Position numbers and translations under genes: made by a program
NCBI GenBank assembly: GCA_963715485.1
Contig: OY970244.1
Location: 248,001-312,000, forward strand
Direction: 5' to 3'
Source: SG8-30 sp963715485
GTDB taxonomy: Bacteria > Pseudomonadota > Gammaproteobacteria > Steroidobacterales > Steroidobacteraceae
DNA length: 64,000 bases
In this document: positions 1 through 8,627 of the stretch, in pieces
How the letters are laid out: every line of letters starts with the position of its first letter
Numbering within the stretch: position 1 is the first letter of the stretch
Notes under the pieces: model-generated
What the model was told of the DNA's origin: nothing
The model's database searches: none
The model's input: only the letters and a program-made list of their open reading frames with translations

Positions 1-2007
1 CTTCCGTGCGGGGATTGGCCGCCGCGTCGCGCACGAAGCTGCCGTCGATCTTGAGCGTCGAGACCGGCAGCGAGCGAAGGTAGGACAGCGACGACAGGCC
101 CGTGCCGAAATCGTCGAGCGCAAAGGTGCAGCCCAGGTTGCGCATGCGCTGCATCAGCTGGTCGGCGCGCGTGAGGTTCGACACGGCCGCCGTCTCGGTC
201 AGCTCGAAGCCGATCAGCTCGGCCGGCAACCCGGAGTCCTGCAGCGTTTCCTCCAGGAAACCGAGGAAGGCCGGGTCGGCGACCGACGGCCCGGAGACGT
301 TGATCGAGAAGCGCATCCCGCGCCCGTGCAGCAGGCCGGCCTGCGACCTGAGGTCGCTGAAGGCGTGCTGCACGACCCAGCGGTCGATCTTGGGCAGCAG
401 CTGGTAGCGCTCGGCGGCCGAGAGGAACTTCTGCGGCGGCAGTATCTCGCCGTTCGCGCCGAGCATCCTGAGCAGCAGCTCGAAGCGCGGCTCGCCGCCC
501 TCGGGCCCGAGCGGCAGGATCGGCTGCGCGAACAGGACGAAGCGGTCGCGCGCCAGCGCCTCGTGCAGTTCCTGCACGATCGCCACGTCGGCGCTGCGGC
601 GCACGATGCTCTGGTCGGCCTCCTTGAAGGCCTCGACCCGCCCGCGGCCACGGTCCTTGGCGGCCTTGCAGGCGATCTCCGCGGCGGCCAGCGCGTGCGG
701 CAGCGCAGCCGGGCCCTCGTTCAGCTCCGCCACGCCCACGCTCACCGACACCTGCACGGTGCTGGTGCCGCGCGGATAGGACAGCCCCGCACACTCGCGG
801 CAGACCGCCTCGGCGATCTGCTCGGCGAATTCCAGCTTGCAGTCGGGCAGGAAGATGGCGAAGCGGTCGCCGGCGATGCGCGAGGCCAGCGCGCCCGGGC
901 GCGGCTTGCGGCGCAGCACCTCGGCGATCTTGCCGATGACCTCGTCGCCGACGTGCATGCCGAAGTTGTCGTTGACGACGTGCATGCGGTCGGCATCGAG
1001 GTAGAGGATGCAGCTCGGCGCGGAGGCTGCCGTTCGCGGCCAGCGACGCCCGGACCTGCAACTCGAAGGCCGGGCGCGTCAGCAGCGAGGTGGCCGAGTC
1101 GTAGTTGTTCTGCAGCACCGAGCTGACCTTGCGGCCGAGCAGTTCGCACAGCCGCTCCTCGCGCAGGTCGAAGTCCGCGCCATCAGCCGCGCGGAACATG
1201 GCCAGGAACCCGGTGACCCGGCCCGACACGTGACGGACCGGCACGGAGAGGACCTTGACCGGCGGCAGCCCGCCCGAGGCCGTGTTCACCTTGTTGATCA
1301 GCAGCGTGCGGCGTTGCAGCTGGGCCCAGTTGAGCAGGTGCCGGTGGGTCGCCGTCAGCACGGAGACCTGGGGCTTGGCACCCGACTGTCGCCTTGCACA
1401 GCGCCACGTTGCGCTCCGGTACGACCAGCGCGCCGAGCGTGCAGCCGAGGTGGTCGACGCAGGTCTGCACCAGCAGTCCGAGTTCGTCGCCCTGTTCCGG
1501 GTTGTCCGGATCGTCGGGGGCGACCTTGAGCAGAAGGTCGAGGTCGTCGTCGCGCGCGCGCAGGTCGCGGCTCATGATGCCGAGCGTCGAACGGGCGAGC
1601 AGTTCGCGCGAGAGGCACTCCAGCGCCGGCTGGGCAAGGTGCTGGATGAAGGAGTACGGCCGCTCTTCGCCGTCACGCACCAGCAGCACCGCGACCGCGA
1701 TCACGTGGCCGGCATCGTCGCGCAGGCGGAAGGCGTAGGCAGGGGCGCCCTCGAAGTTGCGCGAGAAGCCATCGATCTGCCCGGTGGTGGCCGGCGGCAC
1801 CTTGGCGAGGGCCTGCTCGACCACCGGCTGGGGATCCGGACCGTCGTAGTTGTCGCTCACCCAGAGCGCGGTACCGCGCGCGTCGTAGAAGCCGATGCCC
1901 GAGGCCCGCGGCACGAGCATGCGCAGCAGCTGCCCGTAGGGTTCGAGGCCTGGCTTGGCGCTGCCCAGGTGTTGAGGCACTGAAACCATTCTGGTTAGCC
2001 CATACAT
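1..2007 (-). CDS. GAF-GGDEF-EAL cyclic-di-GMP protein, 3' end cut by window edge, frameshifted
   Basis: Probable c-di-GMP signalling protein of the cytoplasm, read leftward off the window. After repair it has an N-terminal sensory part, a GAF-like stretch (TCVDHLGCTLGALVVPE), a GGDEF domain and an EAL domain. The diguanylate cyclase signature reads AGDRF instead of GGDEF, so cyclase activity is doubtful. The EAL domain looks intact as far as it goes: FELLLR at the EAL position, INVSGPS, FELTET, DDFGTGLSS and KIDGSFV. Phosphodiesterase activity is therefore likely, with the GGDEF part perhaps binding GTP as a regulator. Two frame breaks, near 1380 and 1018, split the reading frame. They look like single-base errors because the homology continues directly across them. 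ATG at 1989 is an alternative start. Confidence 0.85.
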
Positions 2008-2097
2008 CCCTGTCCGGCCAACGGCCGGGTGACAATCGTAGCGTGGCCAATCCCGGGCCGGCGATCCTTGACGTAATCCCCAGTTCCGGCGGCCAAC

Positions 2098-3238
2098 TCA
2101 GGGGCCTGAGCCACGGAACCACTTTCGCGGATCCTGGTGCTTCGTGCCCTTGCGGACCTCGAGGTACAGCTCGGGACGCGACTGGCCGCCGCTGTCGCCG
2201 ACCGTCGCGATGGCATCGCCCGCCGCGACCGTCTCCCCGACGCCCCGATATAGCTGCTCATTGTGACCGTAGAGCGTCATGTAGCCGCCGCCGTGGTCCA
2301 GGATCAGCAGCAGGCCCAGGCCCGGCAGCCAGTCCGCATACACCACCCGCCCGGCGTAGGGCGCCTTGACCTCGGTCCCGCGCTCCGTCGCGATCAGCAC
2401 CCCGCTCCACTTCAGGCCCCCGCCCCTGGCCTGGCCGTAGGACGCGATGATCCGGCCCGGCACCGGCCAGGGCAGCTTTCCCCGCACCCGCTCGAAGGGC
2501 TGGCCCGACGGGGCCGGCGCCTGGTCGAGCGCCTTGCGCAGGTCGGCGATCAGCTTCTCCAGCGCCCGGGCCTCGCGCTTGAGCCTGGCGATCGTGTCTT
2601 CGTTCGACTTGATCTGGCCCTTCACCGCCGCGAGCGTCTTCTCACGGTCCTTGCGGGCCGCCTCGACGGCCGCGACTTCCTGCTCGCGCTCCGCCTCGAG
2701 CGCGGCCAGCTTCTCCCTTTCCGTCTCCTCTTCGGTGGCCAGTTCGCCGATCCGCGCAACCGCTTGCTCGATCTCGCCGATGCGATCCGGCCCGCGCCTT
2801 GCCGAGATAGGAGTAGTAGACCAGCATGCGGCCGAGCGCCGCCGGGTCCTTCTGGCTGAGCAGCAACTTGAGGTGCTCCTCCTTGCCGGTCACGTAGGCG
2901 GTGCGCAGCGCTGCCGCGAGCTGGTCCCGCTGCTCCTCCAGCGTCTTCTCCGCGCGGGTTCGCTCCCCGGCCAGCTCGGCGAGGCGCTCGTCGCTCTCGC
3001 GGATCCGGCCCCGCACGTCGTCGAGCCTTCGCCGCGCCGCCGCCACGGCTTCCTCGCTCTCCCGCAGGTTGGCGGACAGCTTGTCGCGGCGCGCCACGTC
3101 CTCCCGGACCGAACGCTGCAACTTCTCGATGCGCTGCTTCACCCGCTTGAGGTCGGCCTCCGGGTCCTTGGGCGCCGCGCCGGCCGGCAGGGCCAGCAGC
3201 GCGATCAGCAAGGTCAGCAGCAGGTAACGCATGGGCAT
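2098..3238 (-). CDS. envC: Murein hydrolase activator EnvC, frameshifted
   Basis: Periplasmic activator of the amidases that split septal peptidoglycan during division. It starts MPMRYLLLTLLIALLALPAG, a signal peptide, then has about 200 residues of charged coiled coil and a C-terminal LytM/M23 domain. As known for EnvC, the LytM domain lacks the zinc ligands: WSGVLIA replaces HxGIDIA and ELYLEVR replaces HLHFEIR, while YGHNEQL remains. It should therefore activate amidases rather than cut peptidoglycan. The frame breaks near 2795, within the coiled coil (YYSYLGKARAG continues as RIGEIEQAVARIGELATEE in the next frame), probably a single-base error. ATG at 3232 is an alternative start. Confidence 0.85.
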
Positions 3239-3366
3239 CCGGGTCGAGCAGGGGCGCCTATGGTAGCGAAGGACCCGGCGGCGGGCGGCCCGGGCCCTTG
3301 TTTCTGGTCGAATCGACCCGATGTGGGCCACGAGGCGGGCGGCTCTCGGCCCCCCGTGGGTCACGC

Positions 3367-3375
3367 TGCTATAAT
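3367..3375 (+). promoter_or_regulatory. Extended -10 promoter (TGCTATAAT) for the rhodanese-grxC-secB-gpsA genes
   Basis: A perfect TATAAT at 3370-3375 is preceded by TGC, an extended -10 element, which explains the lack of a good -35 hexamer. The first gene downstream starts at 3429, and grxC, secB and gpsA follow closely on the same strand. The call rests on the motif match and position only. Confidence 0.55.
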
Positions 3376-3428
3376 GTGCGGCTCTTTGTGGGGCGGTTCC
3401 GGCCGGCCCGGGCCAGACAGGACAGGAC

Positions 3429-3852
3429 ATGGACCGGCTGCTCGAATACATCGGCAACCACCCGCTGCTCGTGGGCGCCGCGGGCCTGATGGCGATCGTG
3501 GTGCTCGGCTACGAGCTGCGGCAGCGCGCGCACGCCGCCGCCGCCGTGTCGCCCACGGATGCGGTGCGGCTGATGAACGACGGTGCCGTGCTGGTCGACG
3601 TCCGCTCGAGCCAACCAGTACAAGGACTCCCACATCAGCGGTGCGCGCAGCGTCCCCGGTGACCAGATCGCTGCCGGCGCGCCCTCGCTGGACAAGCTCA
3701 AGGACAAGACCGTCATCGTGTGCTGCGAGAACGGCATCACGTCCGGCGCAGCGGCCCGCAAGCTCACCGAGCTCGGCTTCAAGCAGGTGTTCAACCTGCG
3801 CGGTGGGCTCAGCGCCTGGCGCCAGGACAACCTGCCGACGGTCAAGGGCTGA
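3429..3852 (+). CDS. Membrane-anchored rhodanese-domain protein (YibN-like), frameshifted
   Basis: Single-domain rhodanese behind an N-terminal membrane helix (LLVGAAGLMAIVVLGYEL). The sulfur-carrying loop is CCENGITSG, so the expected cysteine is present. The layout matches YibN, which sits upstream of grxC and secB in many gammaproteobacteria, as here. The exact substrate of YibN proteins is not established. The frame breaks near 3612: VLVDVRSS continues as NQYKDSHISGARSVPGDQ in another frame, with conserved rhodanese sequence on both sides, so an indel error is likely. The stop is 2 bases before the grxC start. Confidence 0.8.
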
Positions 3853-3854
3853 CG

Positions 3855-4125
3855 ATGGACGCCGCCCCCACGGTCACGATCTACACCTCGGCCTGGTGCG
3901 GCTACTGCATGCGGGCCAAGGCCCTGCTCGACCGCAAGGGCATCGCCTACGAGGAGCTGCGACGTGGATGGCCACCCGTCGGTGCGGCAGGAAATGATGT
4001 CGCGCAGCGGACGGCGCACGGTCCCGCAGGTCTTTATCGGAGAGCATCACGTCGGCGGGTCGGACGACCTCGCCGCCGCGGAACGCAGCGGTGAGCTCGA
4101 CCGCCTCCTCGGCGCCAGCGCCTGA
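3855..4125 (+). CDS. grxC: Glutaredoxin 3, frameshifted
   Basis: Small cytoplasmic dithiol glutaredoxin that reduces disulfides using glutathione. The active site is CGYC (TSAWCGYCMRAKALLD), a variant of the usual CPYC. Downstream are the TVPQVFIGEHHVGGSDDL segment (cis-proline and glutathione-binding region) and a normal C terminus. Around 3960 the frame changes: YEELR must be joined to DVDGHPSVRQEMMSRSG one base later. The repaired length, about 89 residues, is normal for the family. It lies between the rhodanese and secB in one transcription direction. Confidence 0.85.
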
Positions 4126-4177
4126 CAGGGCAAGGCGACGCTGATTACGCTAGTCACCCAAGAAGACGAGGTTTCCC

Positions 4178-4690
4178 ATGGCTGAAGACAACACCCAGGT
4201 CGATCCCGCGGCCGCCGCCAACGGCCAGGGCCAGAACGTGGCCCTGCAGAGCGTCTACGTGAAGGACCTGTCCTTCGAGTCGCCGAAGGGCCCGTTCATG
4301 CCCGCGCAGAACCAGGACCCCAAGATCCAGCTCAACATCAACACCGCGTCCTCGCCGGTGGGCACCGACGTGCACGAGGTGGTGCTGACCGTGACGCTCG
4401 AGGCCAAGGCCGGCGACGTGCCGGTGTACCTCGCCGAGGTCAAGCAGGCGGGCGTGTTCACGGTGCGCGGTTTCGGTGCGGACGACACCCGCCGCATCCT
4501 CGGTTCCTTCGCCCCGAACGTGCTGTTCCCGTACATCCGCCAGACCGTGTCGGACATGATCAGCAAGGGCGGCTTCCCGCCGTTCTTCCTTCCGCCGGTC
4601 AACTTCGACGCGCTGTACGAGCGGTCGCTGCAGGAACGCGCGGCCCAGCAGGCAGCGAAGGGCGACGCGGCACCGCAGCAGGTCAACTGA
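4178..4690 (+). CDS. secB: Protein-export chaperone SecB
   Basis: Cytosolic tetrameric chaperone that keeps precursors unfolded and hands them to SecA. The 170-residue protein has the family core: VYVKDLSFESPKGP at the start, VVLTVTLEAKAGDVPVYLAEVKQAGVF in the beta sheet, and FPYIRQTVSDMISKGGFPPFFLPPVNFDALY near the end. The frame is intact. It follows grxC by about 50 bases and precedes gpsA by 14, the usual order in this bacterial group. Confidence 0.97.
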   Translation: MAEDNTQVDPAAAANGQGQNVALQSVYVKDLSFESPKGPFMPAQNQDPKIQLNINTASSPVGTDVHEVVLTVTLEAKAGDVPVYLAEVKQAGVFTVRGFGADDTRRILGSFAPNVLFPYIRQTVSDMISKGGFPPFFLPPVNFDALYERSLQERAAQQAAKGDAAPQQVN

Positions 4691-4704
4691 GCCGCGGCGG
4701 CAAC

Positions 4705-5697
4705 GTGGAGCCCATCACCGTCCTCGGGGCCGGTTCCTGGGGAACGGCCCTGGCGATCCAGTTCGCGCGGGCCAACCGCCCGACCACCCTGTGGGGCCGC
4801 GCCGAGGACGAGCCCGAGAGGATCGCCCGCGAGCGGCGCAATCGACGCTACCTGCCGGATGCCGAGTTTCCGCCGGCGCTGGTGGTCGAGCCCGACCTCG
4901 CCGCTGCGGTGCGCTCGGCCCGGGACATCCTGGTCGTCGTGCCCTCCAGCGCCCTGCGGGCCGTGCTCACCCAGATCGCTCCGCTGCTGTTGCCGGGCGC
5001 GCGGGTCGCCTGGGCCACCAAGGGCTTCGAGCTGTCCACCGGCAAGCTGCCGCACCAGGTCGCTCGCGAGGTGCTGGGCCCCGACGTGCCGATCGCGGTG
5101 CTGTCCGGGCCGACCTTCGCGGCGGAGGTCGGCAAGGGCCTGCCGACCGCCATCGCCTGCGCCTCGCCCGACCCGGCTTTCGCGCTCGAGCTGGCCCACA
5201 GCATCTCCAACCCGCACCTGCGCGCCTACACGCAGGCCGACATCGTCGGCGTGGAGGTCGGCGGTGCGGTCAAGAACGTGATCGCGATCGCCACCGGCGC
5301 GTCCGACGGCATGGGCTTCGGCTCGAACGCGCGGGTGTTCCTGATCACCCGCGGCCTGGCCGAGATGGTCCGGCTCGGCACCGCGCTCGGCGCGCAGCGC
5401 GAGACCTTCATGGGGCTGACCGGCCTCGGCGACCTGGTCCTGACCTGCACCGACGACCAGTCGCGCAACCGCCGCTTCGGCCTCGCCGTCGCTCGCGGCC
5501 GGTCGATCGAGGACGCGGTGAAGGAGATCGGGCAGGTGGTGGAGGGCTACCACGCGGCACGCGCCGTCCGTAAAGTGGCCGCCGAGCACGGCGTGGACAT
5601 GCCGATCTGCGACCACGTCTACCGCGTCATCTACGAAGGTCTCGACATCAACGGGGTCGTCGAGTCCCTGATGACCCGGGCCGTCTCGGCGGAGTGA
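4705..5697 (+). CDS. gpsA: NAD(P)H-dependent glycerol-3-phosphate dehydrogenase
   Basis: Reduces dihydroxyacetone phosphate to sn-glycerol 3-phosphate, the phospholipid backbone. The 330-residue protein opens with the Rossmann motif GAGSWGTALA and has LSGPTFAAEVGKGLPTA, the catalytic-lysine region VEVGGAVKNVIAIATG, and LTGLGDLVLTCT near the substrate site. It starts with GTG at 4705, directly before MEPITVLGAGSWG, where the family normally begins. Its stop lies 3 bases from the end of convergent trmL, so the two genes share almost no intergenic DNA. Confidence 0.97.
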   Translation: MEPITVLGAGSWGTALAIQFARANRPTTLWGRAEDEPERIARERRNRRYLPDAEFPPALVVEPDLAAAVRSARDILVVVPSSALRAVLTQIAPLLLPGARVAWATKGFELSTGKLPHQVAREVLGPDVPIAVLSGPTFAAEVGKGLPTAIACASPDPAFALELAHSISNPHLRAYTQADIVGVEVGGAVKNVIAIATGASDGMGFGSNARVFLITRGLAEMVRLGTALGAQRETFMGLTGLGDLVLTCTDDQSRNRRFGLAVARGRSIEDAVKEIGQVVEGYHAARAVRKVAAEHGVDMPICDHVYRVIYEGLDINGVVESLMTRAVSAE

Positions 5698-5700
5698 GCG

Positions 5701-6159
5701 TCAGGCCCCGAAGGCGTTCTGCCGCCAGGCCTCGAACACCACCACCGCCACCGCATTCGACAGGTTGACGCTGCGGTTGCCGGCGATCATCGGCAACCGC
5801 AGCACGCGCTCCGGCGGGAACGCCGCCAGCACCGCATCCGGCAGCCCCACCGTCTCGCGCCCGAACAGGAAGGCGTCGCCCGGCCGGTACTCGCCGTCCG
5901 TATACAGCCTGCCGCCCGTGGTCTCGACCGCGAAGACCCGCGCAGGCCGGAGCGACTCGAGGCAGTCGGCGAGGGCAGCGTGCACCCGGACCCGGGCCAT
6001 GTCGTGGTAGTCGAGGCCGGCCCGCCGCAGTTGGGCGTCATCGATGGAAAAGCCCAGCGGCTCCACCAGGTGCAGCGTGGAGCCCGTGTTCGCGCACAGG
6101 CGGATCGCATTGCCCGCGTTCGGCGGGATCTGCGGCTGATGGAGGATGACGTGGAACAT
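5701..6159 (-). CDS. trmL: tRNA (cytidine(34)-2'-O)-methyltransferase
   Basis: SPOUT-fold methyltransferase that 2'-O-methylates the wobble base of tRNA-Leu isoacceptors with S-adenosylmethionine. The 152 residues begin MFHVILHQPQIPPNAGNAIR, the standard family opening. The knot motifs LFGRETVGLP and LRLPMIAGNRSVNLSNAVAV are intact. The frame stays open far upstream on this strand, but the family start at 6159 is clear. It is divergent from the aminotransferase gene, leaving about 70 bases for both promoters. Confidence 0.93.
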   Translation of the reverse strand: MFHVILHQPQIPPNAGNAIRLCANTGSTLHLVEPLGFSIDDAQLRRAGLDYHDMARVRVHAALADCLESLRPARVFAVETTGGRLYTDGEYRPGDAFLFGRETVGLPDAVLAAFPPERVLRLPMIAGNRSVNLSNAVAVVVFEAWRQNAFGA

Positions 6160-6228
6160 GGGCAGCGGCCTTTGACGATAAGATACACGCTCCGCAAAGC
6201 GCTTCCCGCCCGCCCCGCAGAGGCCGAC

Positions 6229-7419
6229 ATGTTCGAGAATCTCGAGACGCTGCCCCCCGACCCGATCCTCGGCCTGTCCGTCGCGTTCCGCGAGGACCCT
6301 TCGCCGGACAAGGTCGACCTGAGCGTCGGCGTCTACAAGGATCGCTCCGGCGTCACGCCGGTGATGGCGGCGGTGCAGACAGCCGAGCGTGCGCTGATCG
6401 CGGCGCAGCTGACCAAGGTCTACCTGCCGCCCGCTGGCGCGCCGGGCTTCCGCGAGGGCATCCACTCGCTGGTGATGGGCAGCGCCGCCGCGGCGCTGCG
6501 TCCGCGTACCGCGATCCTGCAGGCACCGGGGGGTTGCGGCGCGCTGCGCCTCGGCGCCGAGCTGATCCACCGCGCATCGCCCGCCGCCGAGGTCCTGCTC
6601 AGCGACCCGACCTGGCCGAACCATGGCCCACTGCTCAGTGGCGGCGGGTTGCGCCTCGCGCGGCATGCCTACTTCGATCCCGCGAGCCGCACGCTCACGC
6701 TGCAGCCCATGCTCGATGCGCTGGAGGCCGCCGCACCCGGCACGGTGGTCCTGCTGCAGGCTTCCTGCCACAACCCGACGGGACTGGATCCCGATCGCGG
6801 CGAGTGGGGCGCGATCCTGGAGGTGATCGCCGCCAGGCGCCTCGTGCCGTTCTTCGACATCGCCTACCAGGGTCTCGGCGACGACCTCGACGCGGATGCC
6901 TGGGTGATCCGCGAGGCCGCGGCCCGCCTGCCGGAAATGCTGGTGGCGGTGTCCTGCTCCAAGAGCTTCGGGCTGTATCGCGAGCGCACCGGCGCGCTGC
7001 TGGTGATCGGCGAGGACGCGGGCCGGGCGAAGGCCGTGGAGAGCCAGGCCAACAAGGCAGCGCGCTCGATGTACTCCATGCCGCCGGGACACGGAGGCCT
7101 GATCGTCGAGCGCATCCTCAGCGACGCGGCGTTGGAGGCGAGCTGGCGCGAGGAACTGGCCGCGATGGCCGCTCGCCTGAAGGGCCTGCGCAGCGCCTTT
7201 GCGGACGTCGTCGAGGCGGTCCGGCCGGGCTTCGATGCCAGCTGGATCACGCGCCAGCGCGGCATGTTCTCGCTGCTCGGCGTGCCGCCCGATGCGGTGC
7301 GCAAGCTGCGCGAGGAGGACCACCTCTACATGGGCCTCGACAGCCGAATCAACGTCGCGGGCCTGAGCGAGGACAACGTCGAGCGCGTCGCGACCCTGGT
7401 CGCCCCGCACCTTGGTTAG
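6229..7419 (+). CDS. Aromatic/aspartate-type aminotransferase (class I)
   Basis: PLP-dependent aminotransferase of the AspC/TyrB subgroup, 396 residues. Typical elements are MFENLETLPPDPILGLSVAF at the start, DLSVGVYKD, the LLQASCHNPTGLDP segment, DIAYQG and the PLP lysine in SCSKSFGLYRERTG. The final part contains RGMFSLLG and DSRINVAGL. Whether aspartate or aromatic amino acids are preferred cannot be read from the sequence. The stop codon TAG at 7417-7419 shares its G with the first base of a palindromic repeat element. Confidence 0.9.
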   Translation: MFENLETLPPDPILGLSVAFREDPSPDKVDLSVGVYKDRSGVTPVMAAVQTAERALIAAQLTKVYLPPAGAPGFREGIHSLVMGSAAAALRPRTAILQAPGGCGALRLGAELIHRASPAAEVLLSDPTWPNHGPLLSGGGLRLARHAYFDPASRTLTLQPMLDALEAAAPGTVVLLQASCHNPTGLDPDRGEWGAILEVIAARRLVPFFDIAYQGLGDDLDADAWVIREAAARLPEMLVAVSCSKSFGLYRERTGALLVIGEDAGRAKAVESQANKAARSMYSMPPGHGGLIVERILSDAALEASWREELAAMAARLKGLRSAFADVVEAVRPGFDASWITRQRGMFSLLGVPPDAVRKLREEDHLYMGLDSRINVAGLSEDNVERVATLVAPHLG

Positions 7420-7498
7420 GGGACATTCCTGTTTTCCGTTCTGGCGCAAACCCATGATTCACAGCACTTCGGCCAAAAAGGAAAATAGGAATGTCCCC
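7419..7498. repeat. 80-bp inverted-repeat element of the GGGGAC family between aminotransferase and pyrD
   Basis: The left arm, GGGGACATTCCTGTTTTCC (7419-7437), is the reverse complement of the right arm at 7480-7498 except for one base. The 42 bases between them hold no gene. The element fills the gap exactly: its first base is the last base of one stop codon, and its right arm contains an AAGGA ribosome binding site and the ATG of the next gene at 7491. The form resembles REP or MITE-like elements mobilised in trans, but no transposase is in the window. Related palindromes occur at 14542, 17266, 31479 and 57393. Confidence 0.8.
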
Positions 7499-8432
7499 TG
7501 TTTCCCTCGCCGTCGAATTCTGCGGCCTGCGGCTCTCCTCGCCGATCGTGCTGCTGTCCGGCTGCGTCGGCTTCGGCGAGGAATACACCCGCGTCGAGGG
7601 TTTCTCCAACGCCGACGTCGGCGCGATCGTGCTCAAGGGCACGACCGGCACGGCGCGCCTCGGCAACCCGCCGCATCGGGTGACCGAGACCGCCATGGGG
7701 ATGATCAACGCCATCGGCCTGCAGAACCCCGGCGCTACGGAGGTCGTCGAGCGCATCCTGCCGACGCTCGACTTCGGCGAGACACGCTTCTTCGCCAACG
7801 TCAGCGGCTCGACCATCGACGAATACGTCGAGGTCACGCGCCGTTTCGACGACTCGCCCATCGATGCCATCGAGGTCAACATCTCCTGCCCCAACGTCAA
7901 GGAAGGCGGGGTGCAGTTCGGCAATTACCCCGACATGTCGGCGCGCGTCGTCGAGGCCTGCCGCAAGGCCACCACCAAGCCACTGATCACCAAGCTGTCG
8001 CCCAACCAGACCGACATCCGGGAGAACGCCCGCCGCTGCATCGAGGCTGGCAGCGACGCGCTGTCCGTCATCAACACCATCTCCGGCATGGCGATCGACG
8101 TGAAGACGCGGCGGCCGGTGATCGGCAACGTCCAGGGCGGGCTGTCCGGGCCTGCGATCAAGCCGATCGCGCTGCTCAAGGTGCACCAGGTATACGAGGT
8201 CGCGCGGAAGCACGGCGTGCCCATCATCGGCCAGGGCGGCATCTGTTCGGCCACCGATGCGCTCGAGTTCATCATCGCCGGCGCCTCGACGGTCGGCATC
8301 GGCACGGCGCTGTTCTACGACCCGCTCGCCTGCCCGAAGATCAACGCCGGAATCGCCGCGTACCTCGCCGCCAATGGGCTCGCGTCGGTCGCCGACCTGG
8401 TCGGGACGCTGGACACCTCGCGCCCCGCCTGA
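7491..8432 (+). CDS. pyrD: Dihydroorotate dehydrogenase, class 1B-type catalytic subunit
   Basis: Flavoprotein oxidising dihydroorotate to orotate in pyrimidine synthesis. The 313-residue soluble protein has class 1 features: ASGC-like LSGCVGFGEEY, KGTTGTARLGNPPHRV, MINAIGLQNPG, and the catalytic cysteine in NISCPNVKEGG. It ends with GQGGICSATDALEFIIAGAS at the FMN-phosphate site. There is no N-terminal membrane helix, so it is not the quinone-dependent class 2 enzyme common in gammaproteobacteria. Class 1B enzymes usually need the PyrK electron-transfer subunit, and no pyrK lies beside it. The ATG and its AAGGA site are inside the right arm of the repeat at 7419-7498, and no in-frame alternative start exists downstream before the conserved region. 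Confidence 0.88.
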   Translation: MSPVSLAVEFCGLRLSSPIVLLSGCVGFGEEYTRVEGFSNADVGAIVLKGTTGTARLGNPPHRVTETAMGMINAIGLQNPGATEVVERILPTLDFGETRFFANVSGSTIDEYVEVTRRFDDSPIDAIEVNISCPNVKEGGVQFGNYPDMSARVVEACRKATTKPLITKLSPNQTDIRENARRCIEAGSDALSVINTISGMAIDVKTRRPVIGNVQGGLSGPAIKPIALLKVHQVYEVARKHGVPIIGQGGICSATDALEFIIAGASTVGIGTALFYDPLACPKINAGIAAYLAANGLASVADLVGTLDTSRPA

Positions 8433-8627
8433 GGCCCTGAGACGCGCGTCACGATCCGTGGCGCCAGCCCGGACAGGCTGCGAAACGGTTCACATTCCCG
8501 CCATCCCTCCCCTTCCGGCGACGCCAGATTCTGTTATCTCTGCGCCCGCAGGGACGATCTCCTCGCGCCAGGGAACCGGCGCGTTCGAACATGCGCCCCG
8601 CCGCCGTCCAGGGCGGCCGGGCCGGGA

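Noticed and set aside
5701..7455. A 584-codon frame on the minus strand containing trmL
   Set aside because: Only the last 152 codons have homology; the rest is the antisense of the aminotransferase gene.
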